Shown one piece after another: positions 17,185 to 26,127 of a stretch of 64,000 nt of DNA. This stretch comes from Rhodopila globiformis. Its GTDB lineage: Bacteria > Pseudomonadota > Alphaproteobacteria > Acetobacterales > Acetobacteraceae. The notes below the pieces were generated by a model, which was not told the origin of the DNA, made no database searches, and saw only the letters and a list, made by a program, of their open reading frames with translations. Every line of letters begins with the position of its first letter. Positions within the stretch are counted from its first letter, which is position 1. The stretch is from NCBI RefSeq assembly GCF_002937115.1, contig NZ_NHRY01000254.1, positions 1 through 64,000 of the forward strand, given 5' to 3'. Made by a program: the position numbers and the translations under genes.

Positions 17185-18483
17185 TCACTTGCGGCCAAAG
17201 GCATCCAGCGCGGCCCGCAGCTCCGGATGCGCAACCGCATGCTCCGCCACCGGGATCCCGGCGGCGATTGCCTCCCACGCCTGGCGGATGCTGGCGGCAC
17301 CCGCGGCCGGCCCCATCGGGTGCCCGAAAACCCCGCGCCCGGGGACGAAGCCGAAGTCGGTGCAGCCGACCTTACGGTAAACCCCCTCCAGCGTCGCCGC
17401 CGAATCGCTGCCACCGGGCACCGGCAAACACGGCGCGATCCGCCCCATCGGCTCCAGGCAGGCGCGCACGCAGTCCAGCACCTCCTGCTCGGGAGTCATC
17501 ATGCGCGGGCCGAAACCGGGCATAATCACGACGTCGAACCCGGCCAGCCGCTGCAGCCGGGTCAGCACCCGCGAATGCACGCCATAGCCGGCCAGGCGGC
17601 TGAACGCGGCGATGAACGGGAAATGCGCGATCAGCGGCACCTTGGCGTGGCGGCGCAGCATCCGCACGCCGCTCAGGCCGACTGGCATGGCGTTGACCAG
17701 CAGGGCGTTGGCGCCTTTTGCCACCGCGAGGTCATGCAACTCCACCAGGCGATCGACCTCGTCGGTGATGTTGGCGAGGTAGATCTTCGGCACCCCGGTT
17801 TCCTCCTCGGCACGGCGGCGCGCCTCGCCCAGGGCGGCGGCGCGGTCCGCCAGCGGACACCACGGGATGTCGGCGAGCATCTCGTCGTCCTTGGCGATGT
17901 CGAGCCCGCCCAGCCAGCTCTGGTAGCCGAGCTCGGCGAAAGGCTCGGCCGGCAGCCCGATATTCGGCTTGATGACGCCAAAGAAGATCGGCCGATCATA
18001 GGCCTGCAGCCGGTCGCGCAGGCCGACGATGCCGAACTGCGGCCCCTGGAAGGCGGACAGGAAGGAGTCCGGGAAGCGAATGTCCTGCAGCCGGATCAGC
18101 GGGATGCCGGGGGCGAAGAACACGCCCTCGCCCAGCACCGCCGAGATCAGGTTGGGCAGGCGCGGGCCGAAATTGCCGTGCGGGTGGGCGATGGTGACGC
18201 GGCAGGCGTGCACCGGGCCACGCACGGCGCACTCTACCGGGATGCTGAAGCCGGACGGGCGGGGCTGCGACTCCAGGTCCAGCACCTTGGCGGCGAAGCG
18301 GGGGCGGAAATCCTCGTCGATGCCGACGCGGCGCCATTGTGCGGTGGATTGCTCGCTGCACAGGTGCGCCGCCGCCTCGCGCGGGTCGCCGGCGCACTCG
18401 AAGGTGAAGTCGAGCTCGATGTAGTCATCGAGATCAAGGTCGGTGCGCCGGGCGTGGAAGCCGGCGATGTCGTCCGGTGTCAT
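17185..18483 (-). CDS. RuBisCO-like protein (form IV)
   Basis: 432 residues with the RuBisCO large-chain fold. Some active-site positions are kept: Lys172 in GVIKPNIGL, Lys198 with Asp199, Asp200 and Glu201 in [10 protein letters not shown] (carbamate Lys and Mg ligands), and His287 in IAHFPF. Others are changed: Asn174 stands where true RuBisCO has the second Lys of KPK, Phe follows His287 instead of Arg, and loop 6 (MPGFGPRMM) lacks the CO2-binding Lys. It is therefore not a carboxylase but probably an enolase, isomerase or decarboxylase-type RLP, such as those of sulfur salvage or apionate breakdown. It lies 4 bases after yjbQ in one operon. Confidence 0.9.
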   Translation of the reverse strand: MTPDDIAGFHARRTDLDLDDYIELDFTFECAGDPREAAAHLCSEQSTAQWRRVGIDEDFRPRFAAKVLDLESQPRPSGFSIPVECAVRGPVHACRVTIAHPHGNFGPRLPNLISAVLGEGVFFAPGIPLIRLQDIRFPDSFLSAFQGPQFGIVGLRDRLQAYDRPIFFGVIKPNIGLPAEPFAELGYQSWLGGLDIAKDDEMLADIPWCPLADRAAALGEARRRAEEETGVPKIYLANITDEVDRLVELHDLAVAKGANALLVNAMPVGLSGVRMLRRHAKVPLIAHFPFIAAFSRLAGYGVHSRVLTRLQRLAGFDVVIMPGFGPRMMTPEQEVLDCVRACLEPMGRIAPCLPVPGGSDSAATLEGVYRKVGCTDFGFVPGRGVFGHPMGPAAGAASIRQAWEAIAAGIPVAEHAVAHPELRAALDAFGRK

Positions 18484-18487
18484 GCGT

Positions 18488-18916
18488 TCAATCGTTTCCC
18501 AGGAGCTGCAGGTCGAGTCCCCGTCGCGGGCGCGGCCCGTCGAGCTCGATGAAGAAGATCGACTGCCACTCGCCCAGCATCGGCGCGCCGGCCGCCACCG
18601 GGATGGTCTCGGCGGTGTTCATGAACAGGCCGAGCAGGTGGGAATGGGCGTTGTCGCGGCCGTCGAGCGGGGCGAGGTTGTGCAGGTAGTCGCCGTCGCG
18701 CGGGACCAGGCGCTTGAGGAAGGTGACCATGTCGCGCTGCAGCTGCGCCTCGCGCTCGTTGACGTTGACCCGGGCGGTGGTGTGGGCCGAGATCAGGGTC
18801 AGCAGCCCGTCGGTGATGCCGCTTTGCGCGACCCAGGCGCGAACCGGGTCGGTGATGTCAATGATCTGGATCGGCTCGGCGGTTGCGAACTCGAGCCGGT
18901 AGCGGAGGATCTTCAC
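18488..18916 (-). CDS. yjbQ: YjbQ/UPF0047 family protein (secondary thiamine-phosphate synthase type)
   Basis: 142 residues from a GTG at 18916, which has CAGGTG about 7 bases upstream; another in-frame GTG is at 18925. Family motifs are present: [30 protein letters not shown] and [15 protein letters not shown], with conserved His and Glu that can bind a metal. E. coli YjbQ has weak thiamine-phosphate synthase activity, but its main role is unsettled. It is the first gene of a two-gene operon with a RuBisCO-like protein, which hints at a shared phosphorylated substrate (inference). Confidence 0.88.
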   Translation of the reverse strand: MKILRYRLEFATAEPIQIIDITDPVRAWVAQSGITDGLLTLISAHTTARVNVNEREAQLQRDMVTFLKRLVPRDGDYLHNLAPLDGRDNAHSHLLGLFMNTAETIPVAAGAPMLGEWQSIFFIELDGPRPRRGLDLQLLGND

Positions 18917-19442
18917 GGCGGACACCTGCGGGTAGCGGACCCGGGGGGTCCGGGATCGGGGATGATTAGGTATCGTTTGGGCGCTGGCGTGGCAAACACC
19001 AAGATGGGGAACCGGCGACTCGGGATGCGGGCACGGTTCGCCTCGCCGGGCGGGTCGCCATCGGCGCCGGGAGCGCGCGGCGACGACTACGTTCGGCGGC
19101 GCGCTGCGCATGCGCCGCGTTCATGCCGCATCGATCGGGCGAAACCACCCGGACTGATTGTCCAGGCGGACGAGCCAAGGGTCAAGCAGGCATATTATTT
19201 CGCGTATCGAAATAATGCCGATCGCACGGGTGAGGACTTGATCCGATTGGGCGGCCGGTCGCCCGGTATATGTTGTTACTCAGATATTGTTGCTTCTTTC
19301 AGAGATATTCTTTGATTGACGTGCCGGCAGCCATTGCCGTTTGTTGCTGATGATTTCTTAACAATTTTTCTGGCGTTTACTGGCCGTGGATAGTACGTAC
19401 CGATTTCTGTCTCGCTCCCCGCAAGGTTTCGCGGCACATCGC
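18917..19442. other. Intergenic between yjbQ and the hybrid kinase
   Basis: A divergent promoter region with no supported gene. Bases 19180-19380 are much richer in A+T than the surroundings and contain a perfect inverted repeat at 19194-19216. A GTG at 19386 is in frame with the kinase and could be its true start. Confidence 0.5.
19194..19216. promoter_or_regulatory. 9-5-9 inverted repeat in AT-rich promoter region
   Basis: ATTATTTCG at 19194-19202 and CGAAATAAT at 19208-19216 are perfect reverse complements around CGTAT. It could be an operator for the kinase gene downstream or for yjbQ upstream; no T-run makes it a terminator. Confidence 0.45.
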
Positions 19443-21350
19443 ATGAGCCCGGCGCTATCATCCTTGGCAACATCCCGTCATCTGCGACTGCAGACTCTTT
19501 TCCAGTGTGGGCGGCGCTTCCGGTGGATGCGCGCCGTTCGCCTGCGGCTGCCGGTGACGGCGGTCCTGCTTCCCACGGCGATCCTGTTCGCAGCCGCAAG
19601 CCCGCATCTGCTGCCGCCCGGCTACGCGCGGCTGGCGCTGCCTCTGCTCGCGATCGCGGCGACTGCGCTGATCGCGGAACTGGTGGTCACCCTGCCATGG
19701 GGACGGCCCGTCGAGGCCGAGGCTGAAGAAGCGCCGGATGCCGGTCCGGCCGGCAGCGATGCCGTTCCGATCCCAAATCAGGCTGACGCCGCGCCGGCGC
19801 TGACCGAACTGCGCTACCGCGCCTTCTTCGACCACGCGGAAGACAGCCTGTGCGATATCGAAATCACGCCGGACGGCCGCTTCCTCTGCCTTGATATCAA
19901 TCCGCATGCCGAAGCGGTCATCGGCAAGACCGCGGCCTCGATCCGCGGGCAGACGCCGGAGCAGATCCTGGGGCCGGAGGCGGGTGGGCGGATCGCCGCG
20001 GCGCTGCGGCGCTGCGTGGCACAGAACGGCCTGCGCTACGAGGAAATCTGGCAGACGGTCCGTGGCCCCCGGCTGACCGACACGATCATGGTGCCGCTGC
20101 GGGCGCCGGATGCGCCGTCCGGGCCGTATGCGCGCATCCTGTGCAGCATCCGCGACATCACCGACCGCCGCCAGTTGGAGACCCAGGTCGCGCAGGGGCA
20201 ACGGCTCCAGGCCCTGGGGCAGCTGGCCGGCGGCATCGCGCATGACTTCAACAACGTGCTGCAGGCGGTCGAGGGCGCCGTGTCGCTGATCGAGCGCCGG
20301 GCCGGGGATGCCGAGTCGGTCCGGCGGCTGGCGCGCAGCGTGCTGGATGCCGCCGCGCGCGGATCGTCCATCACCCGCCGGCTGCTGACCTTCACCCGCG
20401 GCAACGAACTGCGGTCCGAGGCGTTCGGCGCGGCCGAGCTGGTCCGTGGGCTGCGGGAAGTGCTGGCCTCGACGCTGGAGGCCAACATCGCGGTGCGGAT
20501 CGACCTGCCTGAGGATCTGCCCCTGGTCCAGGCCGACAAGAGCCTGGTCGAGACTGCGCTGGTCAACCTGGCGACCAACGCGCGCGACGCCATGCCGCGC
20601 GGCGGCACGCTGACGCTGGGCGCCTGGGCGGAAACCGTCGATGACGAAGCCCAGGCACCGCCGCCGCTGCGGCCCGGCGCCTATGTCCGCTTCGAGGTCA
20701 GCGACACCGGGCACGGGATGGACGCGGCGACGCTGGCGCACGCGACCGAGCCGTTCTTCACCACCAAGCCGCGCGGGCAGGGCACCGGCCTGGGCCTGTC
20801 CATCGCCCGCGGCTTCGCCGAGCAGTCCGGCGGCGCGCTGGCCATTGCCTCGGTGCGCGGGCAGGGCACGACGATCTCGATCTGGCTGCCGCAGGCACGG
20901 GCGGCGGGCGGCGCCGCACGAGCGGATGGCCCGGAAGCGGCCGAACCGCCGGCGCCCGCCGATGGTCGGCGCGTGCTGGTGGTGGACGACGATCCGCTGG
21001 TGTGCGAGACGGTCAGCGAGACGCTGCAGACGGCGGGCTATGTCGCCCTGTGCGCCGGGGACGCCGAGGCCGCCTTGCCGATGCTCCGGCGGACCGGGGA
21101 GGTTGACCTGCTGCTGACCGACTTCTCGATGCCCGGGATGAATGGCGTCGACCTGATCAAGGAAGCCCAGCGGCTGAATCCCGGGCTGCCGGCCATCGTG
21201 ATGACCGGGTATGCCGGGGATGTGGAGGGCCTGTCCAGCGAGGCGACAGCGCATACCCGCTTCGTCCTGCTGCGCAAGCCGGTCTCGGCGCGGGCGCTGT
21301 TCGCCCAGCTCGCGACGCTGCTGCCGGAACCGGCGGCGCCGATGCGCTGA
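19443..21350 (+). CDS. Membrane hybrid histidine kinase (PAS-HisKA-HATPase-REC)
   Basis: 635 residues from the ATG at 19443 (GTG at 19386 or ATG at 19527 are alternatives). Two membrane segments lie in the first 90 residues. A PAS domain follows ([19 protein letters not shown] to SIRDITDRR). The H-box is [16 protein letters not shown], the N-box [14 protein letters not shown], then DTGHGM and [10 protein letters not shown]. The C-terminal receiver has VVDDDP, phosphoacceptor Asp in [13 protein letters not shown], and Lys in LLRKPVS. The signal is unknown. A degenerate receiver gene starts 2 bases after the stop, and an rpfF-type gene is convergent. Confidence 0.9.
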   Translation: MSPALSSLATSRHLRLQTLFQCGRRFRWMRAVRLRLPVTAVLLPTAILFAAASPHLLPPGYARLALPLLAIAATALIAELVVTLPWGRPVEAEAEEAPDAGPAGSDAVPIPNQADAAPALTELRYRAFFDHAEDSLCDIEITPDGRFLCLDINPHAEAVIGKTAASIRGQTPEQILGPEAGGRIAAALRRCVAQNGLRYEEIWQTVRGPRLTDTIMVPLRAPDAPSGPYARILCSIRDITDRRQLETQVAQGQRLQALGQLAGGIAHDFNNVLQAVEGAVSLIERRAGDAESVRRLARSVLDAAARGSSITRRLLTFTRGNELRSEAFGAAELVRGLREVLASTLEANIAVRIDLPEDLPLVQADKSLVETALVNLATNARDAMPRGGTLTLGAWAETVDDEAQAPPPLRPGAYVRFEVSDTGHGMDAATLAHATEPFFTTKPRGQGTGLGLSIARGFAEQSGGALAIASVRGQGTTISIWLPQARAAGGAARADGPEAAEPPAPADGRRVLVVDDDPLVCETVSETLQTAGYVALCAGDAEAALPMLRRTGEVDLLLTDFSMPGMNGVDLIKEAQRLNPGLPAIVMTGYAGDVEGLSSEATAHTRFVLLRKPVSARALFAQLATLLPEPAAPMR

Positions 21351-21352
21351 CC

Positions 21353-21871
21353 GTGACCCTGGAGCAGGCCGATCGGCGGGTGGTTTCGTTGCGGGATGGG
21401 CGGGGCCGCCGGCGGCCGCGGCATGGGGCGCCGCGATGCCGCCGGGTGCTGCTGGCCATCGGCGCGGACGGGCGCGAGGCGTGGCGATCCCTGCTGCTGG
21501 CCGCCGGGCACCTTGTGGTCACGGTTGATGACGCCGAGGCCGCGCTGGACGCGCTGGCGGAGGACGCGTTCGACGTGTGCCTGCTGGACCTTGCGCTGCC
21601 GGAAGCGCTGGAGTCCGCCAGGCTGTACCGCTTCCTGTCGCTGGGCGACACGCCGGTGCCGCTTGTCGGGCTGACGGAGCGGATCGACGGGACGGCGGCG
21701 TGGCCTGGCGGGGCGCTGCGCGGCTGCCTGCCGCGCGACGGCGGCGCGGCCGCGCTGGCGGCGCTGGGATCGCTGCTGCCGGACCTGTTCCGCGCGGGTC
21801 CGGACCCGGGCGAGCCGATCCAGGTCGTCAGCTTTGCGACTTGGCGGCAGGCGCGGACGCCGCCGGGGTGA
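21353..21871 (+). CDS. Degenerate response-regulator receiver protein
   Basis: 172 residues from a GTG 2 bases after the kinase stop. The core RRVLLAIGADGREAWRSLLL to FDVCLLDLALPEA has the receiver fold and keeps one Asp at the phosphoacceptor position, but the N-terminal acidic pair is reduced to GAD, and the Lys of the last strand is missing (GCLPRDGG). It probably does not follow normal phosphotransfer and may be a docking or decoy partner of the kinase. Confidence 0.7.
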   Translation: MTLEQADRRVVSLRDGRGRRRPRHGAPRCRRVLLAIGADGREAWRSLLLAAGHLVVTVDDAEAALDALAEDAFDVCLLDLALPEALESARLYRFLSLGDTPVPLVGLTERIDGTAAWPGGALRGCLPRDGGAAALAALGSLLPDLFRAGPDPGEPIQVVSFATWRQARTPPG

Positions 21872-21908
21872 GGCGCCCGGAGCCGCGGGGCGCGCCATAC
21901 CCCCCTCC

Positions 21909-22205
21909 TCATGGCCCGGCTTGTCCCTACGCAATGCACACATCTCGGAAACGGTCCGCCGCTGCGTTTCCCTTTCGTCATGGCCCGGCTCGTTCGGGCC
22001 ACCTATTCCAGCACGTATGCCGCGACAGGTGGCCTGGACAAGCCGGGCCATGACGATGAAGACAGGCCGTCTGCGTCCCAACTAACCTGCGGTCTGCTGT
22101 AGCGCCCATGCGGACAAGCCGGGCCATGACGATCAGGGAAAGGCCGTTCTCCAACCGTCGCCCTATCCTGATACGCATGGGGACACGTCCGGCCATCACG
22201 AAGGG
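21909..22205. repeat. Dispersed palindromic repeat, copy C
   Basis: Almost fills the 354-base gap between the receiver gene and rpfF. It matches copy A over the CACACATCTCGGAAACGG block and the 'catggcccggct...agccgggccatg' palindrome, then carries ccaactaacctgcggtctgc and, at 22159-22173, CGCCCTATCCTGATA, which is the terminal repeat of the element at 23863. Confidence 0.8.
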
Positions 22206-22225
22206 GAACGGCCTGGCCGTTGCCG

Positions 22226-23212
22226 TCAGGCGGTGGCGTCCAGCGCGGCGGGCAGGCGGCGGCTGCGGCGCTCCTGCGCGGCGGCGAGGCGTTCCATCTT
22301 GCGCACGTCGGCCTCGGTCAGCTGCAGCGCGGCCTCGACCCAGATGTCCACGACGTCCTGCAGTTCGGCATGGGTGACGGCCTGGACGCGGCGGCGGGCG
22401 CGGTAGAAGGCGACGTGGGCGTTGTGGCGGCGGCGCTTCTGGGCGATCAGGTCGCGCACCGCGGCTTCACCACAGCCGCTTTCGACCAGCAGGTCGACGG
22501 CGCCGAGGCGGTGCAACTCCTCGGCGGTGATGACGTCGCCGGAGAGGATCAGGCGCTCGGCCTCGACCGCGCCGATACGGCGGGACAGCAGGCTGAAGGC
22601 GCCCATGCCGGGGAACAGGTTGAACAGGATCTCCGGGAAGCCGAAGCGGGCACCTTTCTCGGCGACGATGATGTCGAACGACAGCGCGGCCTCGAACCCG
22701 CCGCCGAGCGCGTCGCCCTGGATCAGCGCGATGGTCACAACCGGCTGGTCGTAGGCCTGGAGGTTGGCGTACAGCGACGCGACGGTGGCGTAGGCGTAGC
22801 GGCGCAGGCTGGTGTCGTTTTTTGCCCGGATGCAGGCGGCGAAATGCGCCAGGTCGCCGCCGAGGTTGAACACGCCCGGGGTGCGCGAGGCCATGACGAA
22901 AAAACGGAACGGAGGCGCAGCGGGATCGTTTTGCTGTCGGAAGTTGTGGCGGAAGCCGTCCTGCATCGCGCCGAGGTCGCGCAGCATGTCGAGGGTGAAG
23001 CTGGGGCGGCCCTTGGGCTGCATGTGGCACCAGCACGCCTCGGTGGCGGGGTCGATCGTGACGTCGATTGTACTGAAGCTGGTCTGCGGGGCGGCGAGTG
23101 GCGAGGGGGCTTCTGACGTCGAGGCGCAGTATTCGCCGGACACGATACTATCGAGCGAGCCGGACTGGATAACCGAGCGGCGAAGCGCCAGGGCGTTCAT
23201 ATGGACCGTCAC
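22226..23212 (-). CDS. rpfF: DSF synthase, RpfF-type crotonase
   Basis: 328 residues. RpfF makes cis-2-unsaturated fatty acid signals (diffusible signal factor) from acyl-ACP by dehydration and thioester cleavage. The two catalytic glutamates are present and 20 residues apart as in Xanthomonas RpfF: Glu174 in GGGFEAALS and Glu194 in GFPEILFNLFPGMG. FNLGGDLAHF and VDIWVEAALQL also match. The start is a GTG at 23212 with GGAGG 5 bases upstream; the ATG at 23200 is too far from it. No rpfC, rpfG or rpfR is next to it. The convergent PAS hybrid kinase is a possible sensor, but that is inference. Confidence 0.88.
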   Translation of the reverse strand: MTVHMNALALRRSVIQSGSLDSIVSGEYCASTSEAPSPLAAPQTSFSTIDVTIDPATEACWCHMQPKGRPSFTLDMLRDLGAMQDGFRHNFRQQNDPAAPPFRFFVMASRTPGVFNLGGDLAHFAACIRAKNDTSLRRYAYATVASLYANLQAYDQPVVTIALIQGDALGGGFEAALSFDIIVAEKGARFGFPEILFNLFPGMGAFSLLSRRIGAVEAERLILSGDVITAEELHRLGAVDLLVESGCGEAAVRDLIAQKRRRHNAHVAFYRARRRVQAVTHAELQDVVDIWVEAALQLTEADVRKMERLAAAQERRSRRLPAALDATA

Positions 23213-23708
23213 ATCAACCTCCGTTGCTGCGCCACGCGGTGGCCTGCCGGCGGCTCTGGGGTCAGAGCGCCGCGCGATCATCGCCCGGGGCAGGCAGGGA
23301 AAAGAGCCAGGCCGTGCGATGACGACCAACTGGCGGCAGGGTAGGGGTGGGGTTACTCACAAACAAGTGAAAATTATGGATGCGGGTTCACGATTGGTTT
23401 CAGGGTGGAATATTATGGTGCCGATAGAAATAATTCGTTTCTGGCACATCAATGCCCTGTGGTGCAGGTTCTGGTCCCTGCATCCAACGAAACGGTGCAG
23501 GCGCCGCGCGATCGGGCAGGGCGTTGCGCCGGGATTGGTGTTGACTGGCGGAACGAAACCGCCGGCATTCCAGTCCGGATAGCCGCCCTGGCGAGCAGTG
23601 CGCCTGACGGGTTCAATCTGGTATCGCATCGGTCAGGCGGATGGCTTGTGGCACCCGCGGCCAGGCGGTTCAGGCCGGGAGGCCGCCGGCGTCAAGGAGG
23701 CGCCAATC
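23213..23708. other. Intergenic upstream of rpfF
   Basis: No convincing gene. Bases 23340-23450 are AT-rich (gaaaattatgg, ggaatattatgg) and could hold the rpfF promoter. ORFs that cross it have no motif. Confidence 0.4.
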
Positions 23709-23873
23709 CTGGACTGGCTCCGCGTCGCCATGCGGCTGCGGCACCTCGAGCAAATCGCCGGCGGTCTCCCGGCGGATGATCCGCCACGGGCGGCGAAGGC
23801 GGTGATCGTCACGGAGATCGACCGGCTGCACTGGCGGCTGTGGAACGGCAAAGCCCCATGCGTATCAGGATAG
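23709..23873 (+). CDS. Possible small protein (hypothetical, unusual start)
   Basis: The frame from 23709 gives about 54 residues (LDWLRVAMRLRHLEQIAGGL...) that look helical and coding, with a strong AAGGAGG at 23694-23700. The only start at a good distance is CTG at 23709, 8 bases after it; the first ATG is at 23730. The stop at 23871 is inside the left terminal repeat of the MITE-like element, so the original C-terminus may have been changed by insertion. Weak support. Confidence 0.3.
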   Translation: MDWLRVAMRLRHLEQIAGGLPADDPPRAAKAVIVTEIDRLHWRLWNGKAPCVSG

Positions 23874-24038
23874 GGCGTCCGGCGGAGCAAGGTCTTCTCC
23901 CTCACCGTCATGGCCGGGCGTGTCCCGGCCATCTATCCCCCGCTGTCGAAGCGCAGATGGCCCGGACACGCCCGGCCATGACGGTGAGGCAACGGACCGG
24001 GTGCCAAATCCTTCTCCAACAGCCGCCCTATCCTGATA
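23863..24038. mobile_element. 176-bp MITE-like element with 15-bp terminal inverted repeats
   Basis: TATCAGGATAGGGCG at 23863-23877 is the exact reverse complement of 24024-24038. Inside is a palindrome, catggccgggcgtgtcc to ggacacgcccggccatg, akin to the dispersed repeats A-C. CATGCG occurs on both sides (23857-23862 and 24041-24046) as a possible target duplication. It encodes nothing, so it would depend on a transposase elsewhere. Confidence 0.6.
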
Positions 24039-24150
24039 GCCATGCGGCAAAGCCAGGGACGCGCCGATCGGCAGCGATCGCGCCCGTGCGGGGATGCATC
24101 ATTTTCGGGGCGAACAAGCTTGACGGAAGCCAGGCCCGGGGTTGTCCCAG

Positions 24151-24390
24151 TCAGCGAATCTGCACGCCGGAACCGCCCGCCGGATCGTCGCCGACGGGGG
24201 CGCCCGCCGCCGCCCCGCGCCAGAACGCCCCGAAGACACCGGCTTTGGTCCATTCCTGGAAGCGCCGGTGCGCTGACGAGCAGATCCGCGTCTCCTTCAG
24301 CGCATTCCATTGGCAGCCGGAACGCAGCACCAAGAAGATCGCATCCATGGCCGAGCGGTCGGGCACACGCGGATGGCGGCAACCCAGCTT
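24151..24390 (-). pseudogene. IS5-family transposase N-terminal remnant
   Basis: The translation GCRHPRVPDRSAMDAIFLVL, then RSGCQWNALKETRICSSAHR and RFQEWTKAGVFGAFW, is the IS402-like N-terminal domain (DUF4096) of IS5-group transposases. After FW the sequence turns into Gly/Ala-rich text and stops at 24151; the DDE catalytic part is missing. No start codon suits the domain. It is a decayed fragment with no terminal repeats visible. Confidence 0.75.
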
Positions 24391-24494
24391 GTGCCCGGGC
24401 CGCGGCGGCAGGCCAACGGGCATTCCCAATGCCGGTTGGCCCAACTTCCCGGGCGGCCCGCGGCCGCCCGTCCCACGCACGCAGCGTGCCGCCG

Positions 24495-26117
24495 CTACGC
24501 CGCCGCCCGCCGCAGCGCGATGTAATCGACGCAGCGCCGCACCGCCCTGTCCGCCGGAGCCAGGGCCGCCGCCCTGTGCGCCGCCGCTTCCGCCGCCGCC
24601 AGATCCCCACCCTGCAGATGCAGCTCCGCCAGCAGCTTATGCCCGGCCATCTCATGCGGCCGCCGCGCCACCGCCTTCTCCGCCCAGGCCAGCGCCGCCG
24701 CGTGGTCACCCCTGCGCGCCAGGCATTCGCTCATCCGGCGCATGAGGCCCGTATCCGCGGGCGCCAGGTCCAGGGCCTTGTGCAGCACCGCCTCGGCCTG
24801 CGGCAGGTCCCCGCAGCGCAGATACAGCGTGTGCAGATGATTGTAGCCGCCCGGATCCAGCGGACGCGTCGCCACCGCATGATTGGCCCAGTCAAAGGCC
24901 ACGGCAATCTCGTCACGCTGCCACAGGATGTCGCTCAGCCGCAGCATCAGGAATGTGTCGTTTGGCAGTTGTTCCACGCCCCGTGCCATGGCCGCGACGG
25001 CGCCATTGACGTCGCCGCTGCGCAGGCAGACCTGCGCGAGCTGATTGTAGCCATGCGGATCATGCGGCCTGCCGGCGATCGCACGCTCGGCCCACGACAG
25101 GGCGGCGGCCGAGTCACCCTGCTGCGAGGCAACATCGCTGAGCCGCCGCATCAGCCGGGCATCGTCCGGGGTCAGTTCCAGCGCGCGCTCCAGCGCCTGC
25201 CGTGCCGCCGGCAGATCGCGGTTGTGCAAATATAATGACGCCAGGACATCACAGGCTGCCGGATCCCGTGGCCGCAGCGACTCGATGCGCCGGTGATGGT
25301 CCAGCGCCTGTTCCGTCTCGCCCCGCCGCGTCGCGACATCGACCATGTTGCGCAGCACCTGGAAATCCTCCGGCGCAAGCGCGAACGCTTCCCGCAGGCT
25401 GGTTTCCGCCGCCGCCAGGTCGGACTGCATGATCGACAGGCGGGCGCGATGCAGATGGTTCGCGGCCTGGTCGGGCTGCATCGCAATCGCCGAATCGGCC
25501 AACTCGAAGGCGCGCGCCGTATCCCCCTGGTGGAAGACAAGCTCGCTCAGGCGGCGGACATGTCCCGCATCCGCCGGGGCGCGTTCGTGCGCCTGGCGCT
25601 GTGCCGCCACCGCCGCCGCCCAGTCCCCGTTGATCTGGTGCACCAGGCCGAGGTTGAAATAGCTGACAGGATGATCCGGCGCCGCCTCGATCGCCCGCTG
25701 CGCCCATTCCAGCGCTCCGGCCATGTCGCCCCGCCGTGCCGCCACCTCGCTCATGCGGCGCAGCAGCCCGGCGTCATCGGGCGCGATGGCCAGCGCCTGC
25801 GCCGCCGCCTCGGCGGCCGCGGCCAGGTTGTTCTGCTCCTGGTACAGCTGGATCATCCGGTGGCGCAGGCCGAGATCCCCCGGCTTCGCCTCGATCGCCT
25901 TCTCCAGCCACGCCACCGCCGCATCATATTGCCCGCGCCATGCGGCGATATCGGCGCGCACGTGCAGCAACCCGGGATCCGCCGGATTGAAATCGAGCGC
26001 GAACCGGACCACCCGCTCCGCGTCGTCCAGGTCGCCCTGCCTCAGCCTCTCCCGCGCCGCGCGCACGGCGTCCTGCGGCCGAGTCGGATCGGCCAGGGTC
26101 TCCAGAATATCCGCCAT
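24495..26117 (-). CDS. Tetratricopeptide-repeat protein
   Basis: 540 residues, almost wholly TPR: about 15 tandem 34-residue units from residue 12 on, each with the A-x-x-A-P-x-D consensus (such as AIEAKPGDLGLRHRM and ALELTPDDARLMRRLSDVA). There is no signal peptide, membrane segment or extra enzymatic domain. It starts 10 bases after the GHKL ATPase gene and is surely cotranscribed, so it is probably a scaffold or substrate-holding partner of that ATPase. The C-terminus is Arg/Ala-rich. Confidence 0.88.
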   Translation of the reverse strand: MADILETLADPTRPQDAVRAARERLRQGDLDDAERVVRFALDFNPADPGLLHVRADIAAWRGQYDAAVAWLEKAIEAKPGDLGLRHRMIQLYQEQNNLAAAAEAAAQALAIAPDDAGLLRRMSEVAARRGDMAGALEWAQRAIEAAPDHPVSYFNLGLVHQINGDWAAAVAAQRQAHERAPADAGHVRRLSELVFHQGDTARAFELADSAIAMQPDQAANHLHRARLSIMQSDLAAAETSLREAFALAPEDFQVLRNMVDVATRRGETEQALDHHRRIESLRPRDPAACDVLASLYLHNRDLPAARQALERALELTPDDARLMRRLSDVASQQGDSAAALSWAERAIAGRPHDPHGYNQLAQVCLRSGDVNGAVAAMARGVEQLPNDTFLMLRLSDILWQRDEIAVAFDWANHAVATRPLDPGGYNHLHTLYLRCGDLPQAEAVLHKALDLAPADTGLMRRMSECLARRGDHAAALAWAEKAVARRPHEMAGHKLLAELHLQGGDLAAAEAAAHRAAALAPADRAVRRCVDYIALRRAAA

Positions 26118-26127
26118 TGTCGTCTCC

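Noticed and set aside
19443..21350. Hybrid kinase as RpfC
   Set aside because: It has two membrane helices, a PAS domain and no Hpt domain, unlike RpfC.
24495..26117. TPR repeats as a CRISPR-like DNA repeat array
   Set aside because: The 102-base periodicity reflects protein TPR units with diverged codons; no short identical repeats with spacers exist here or elsewhere in the window.
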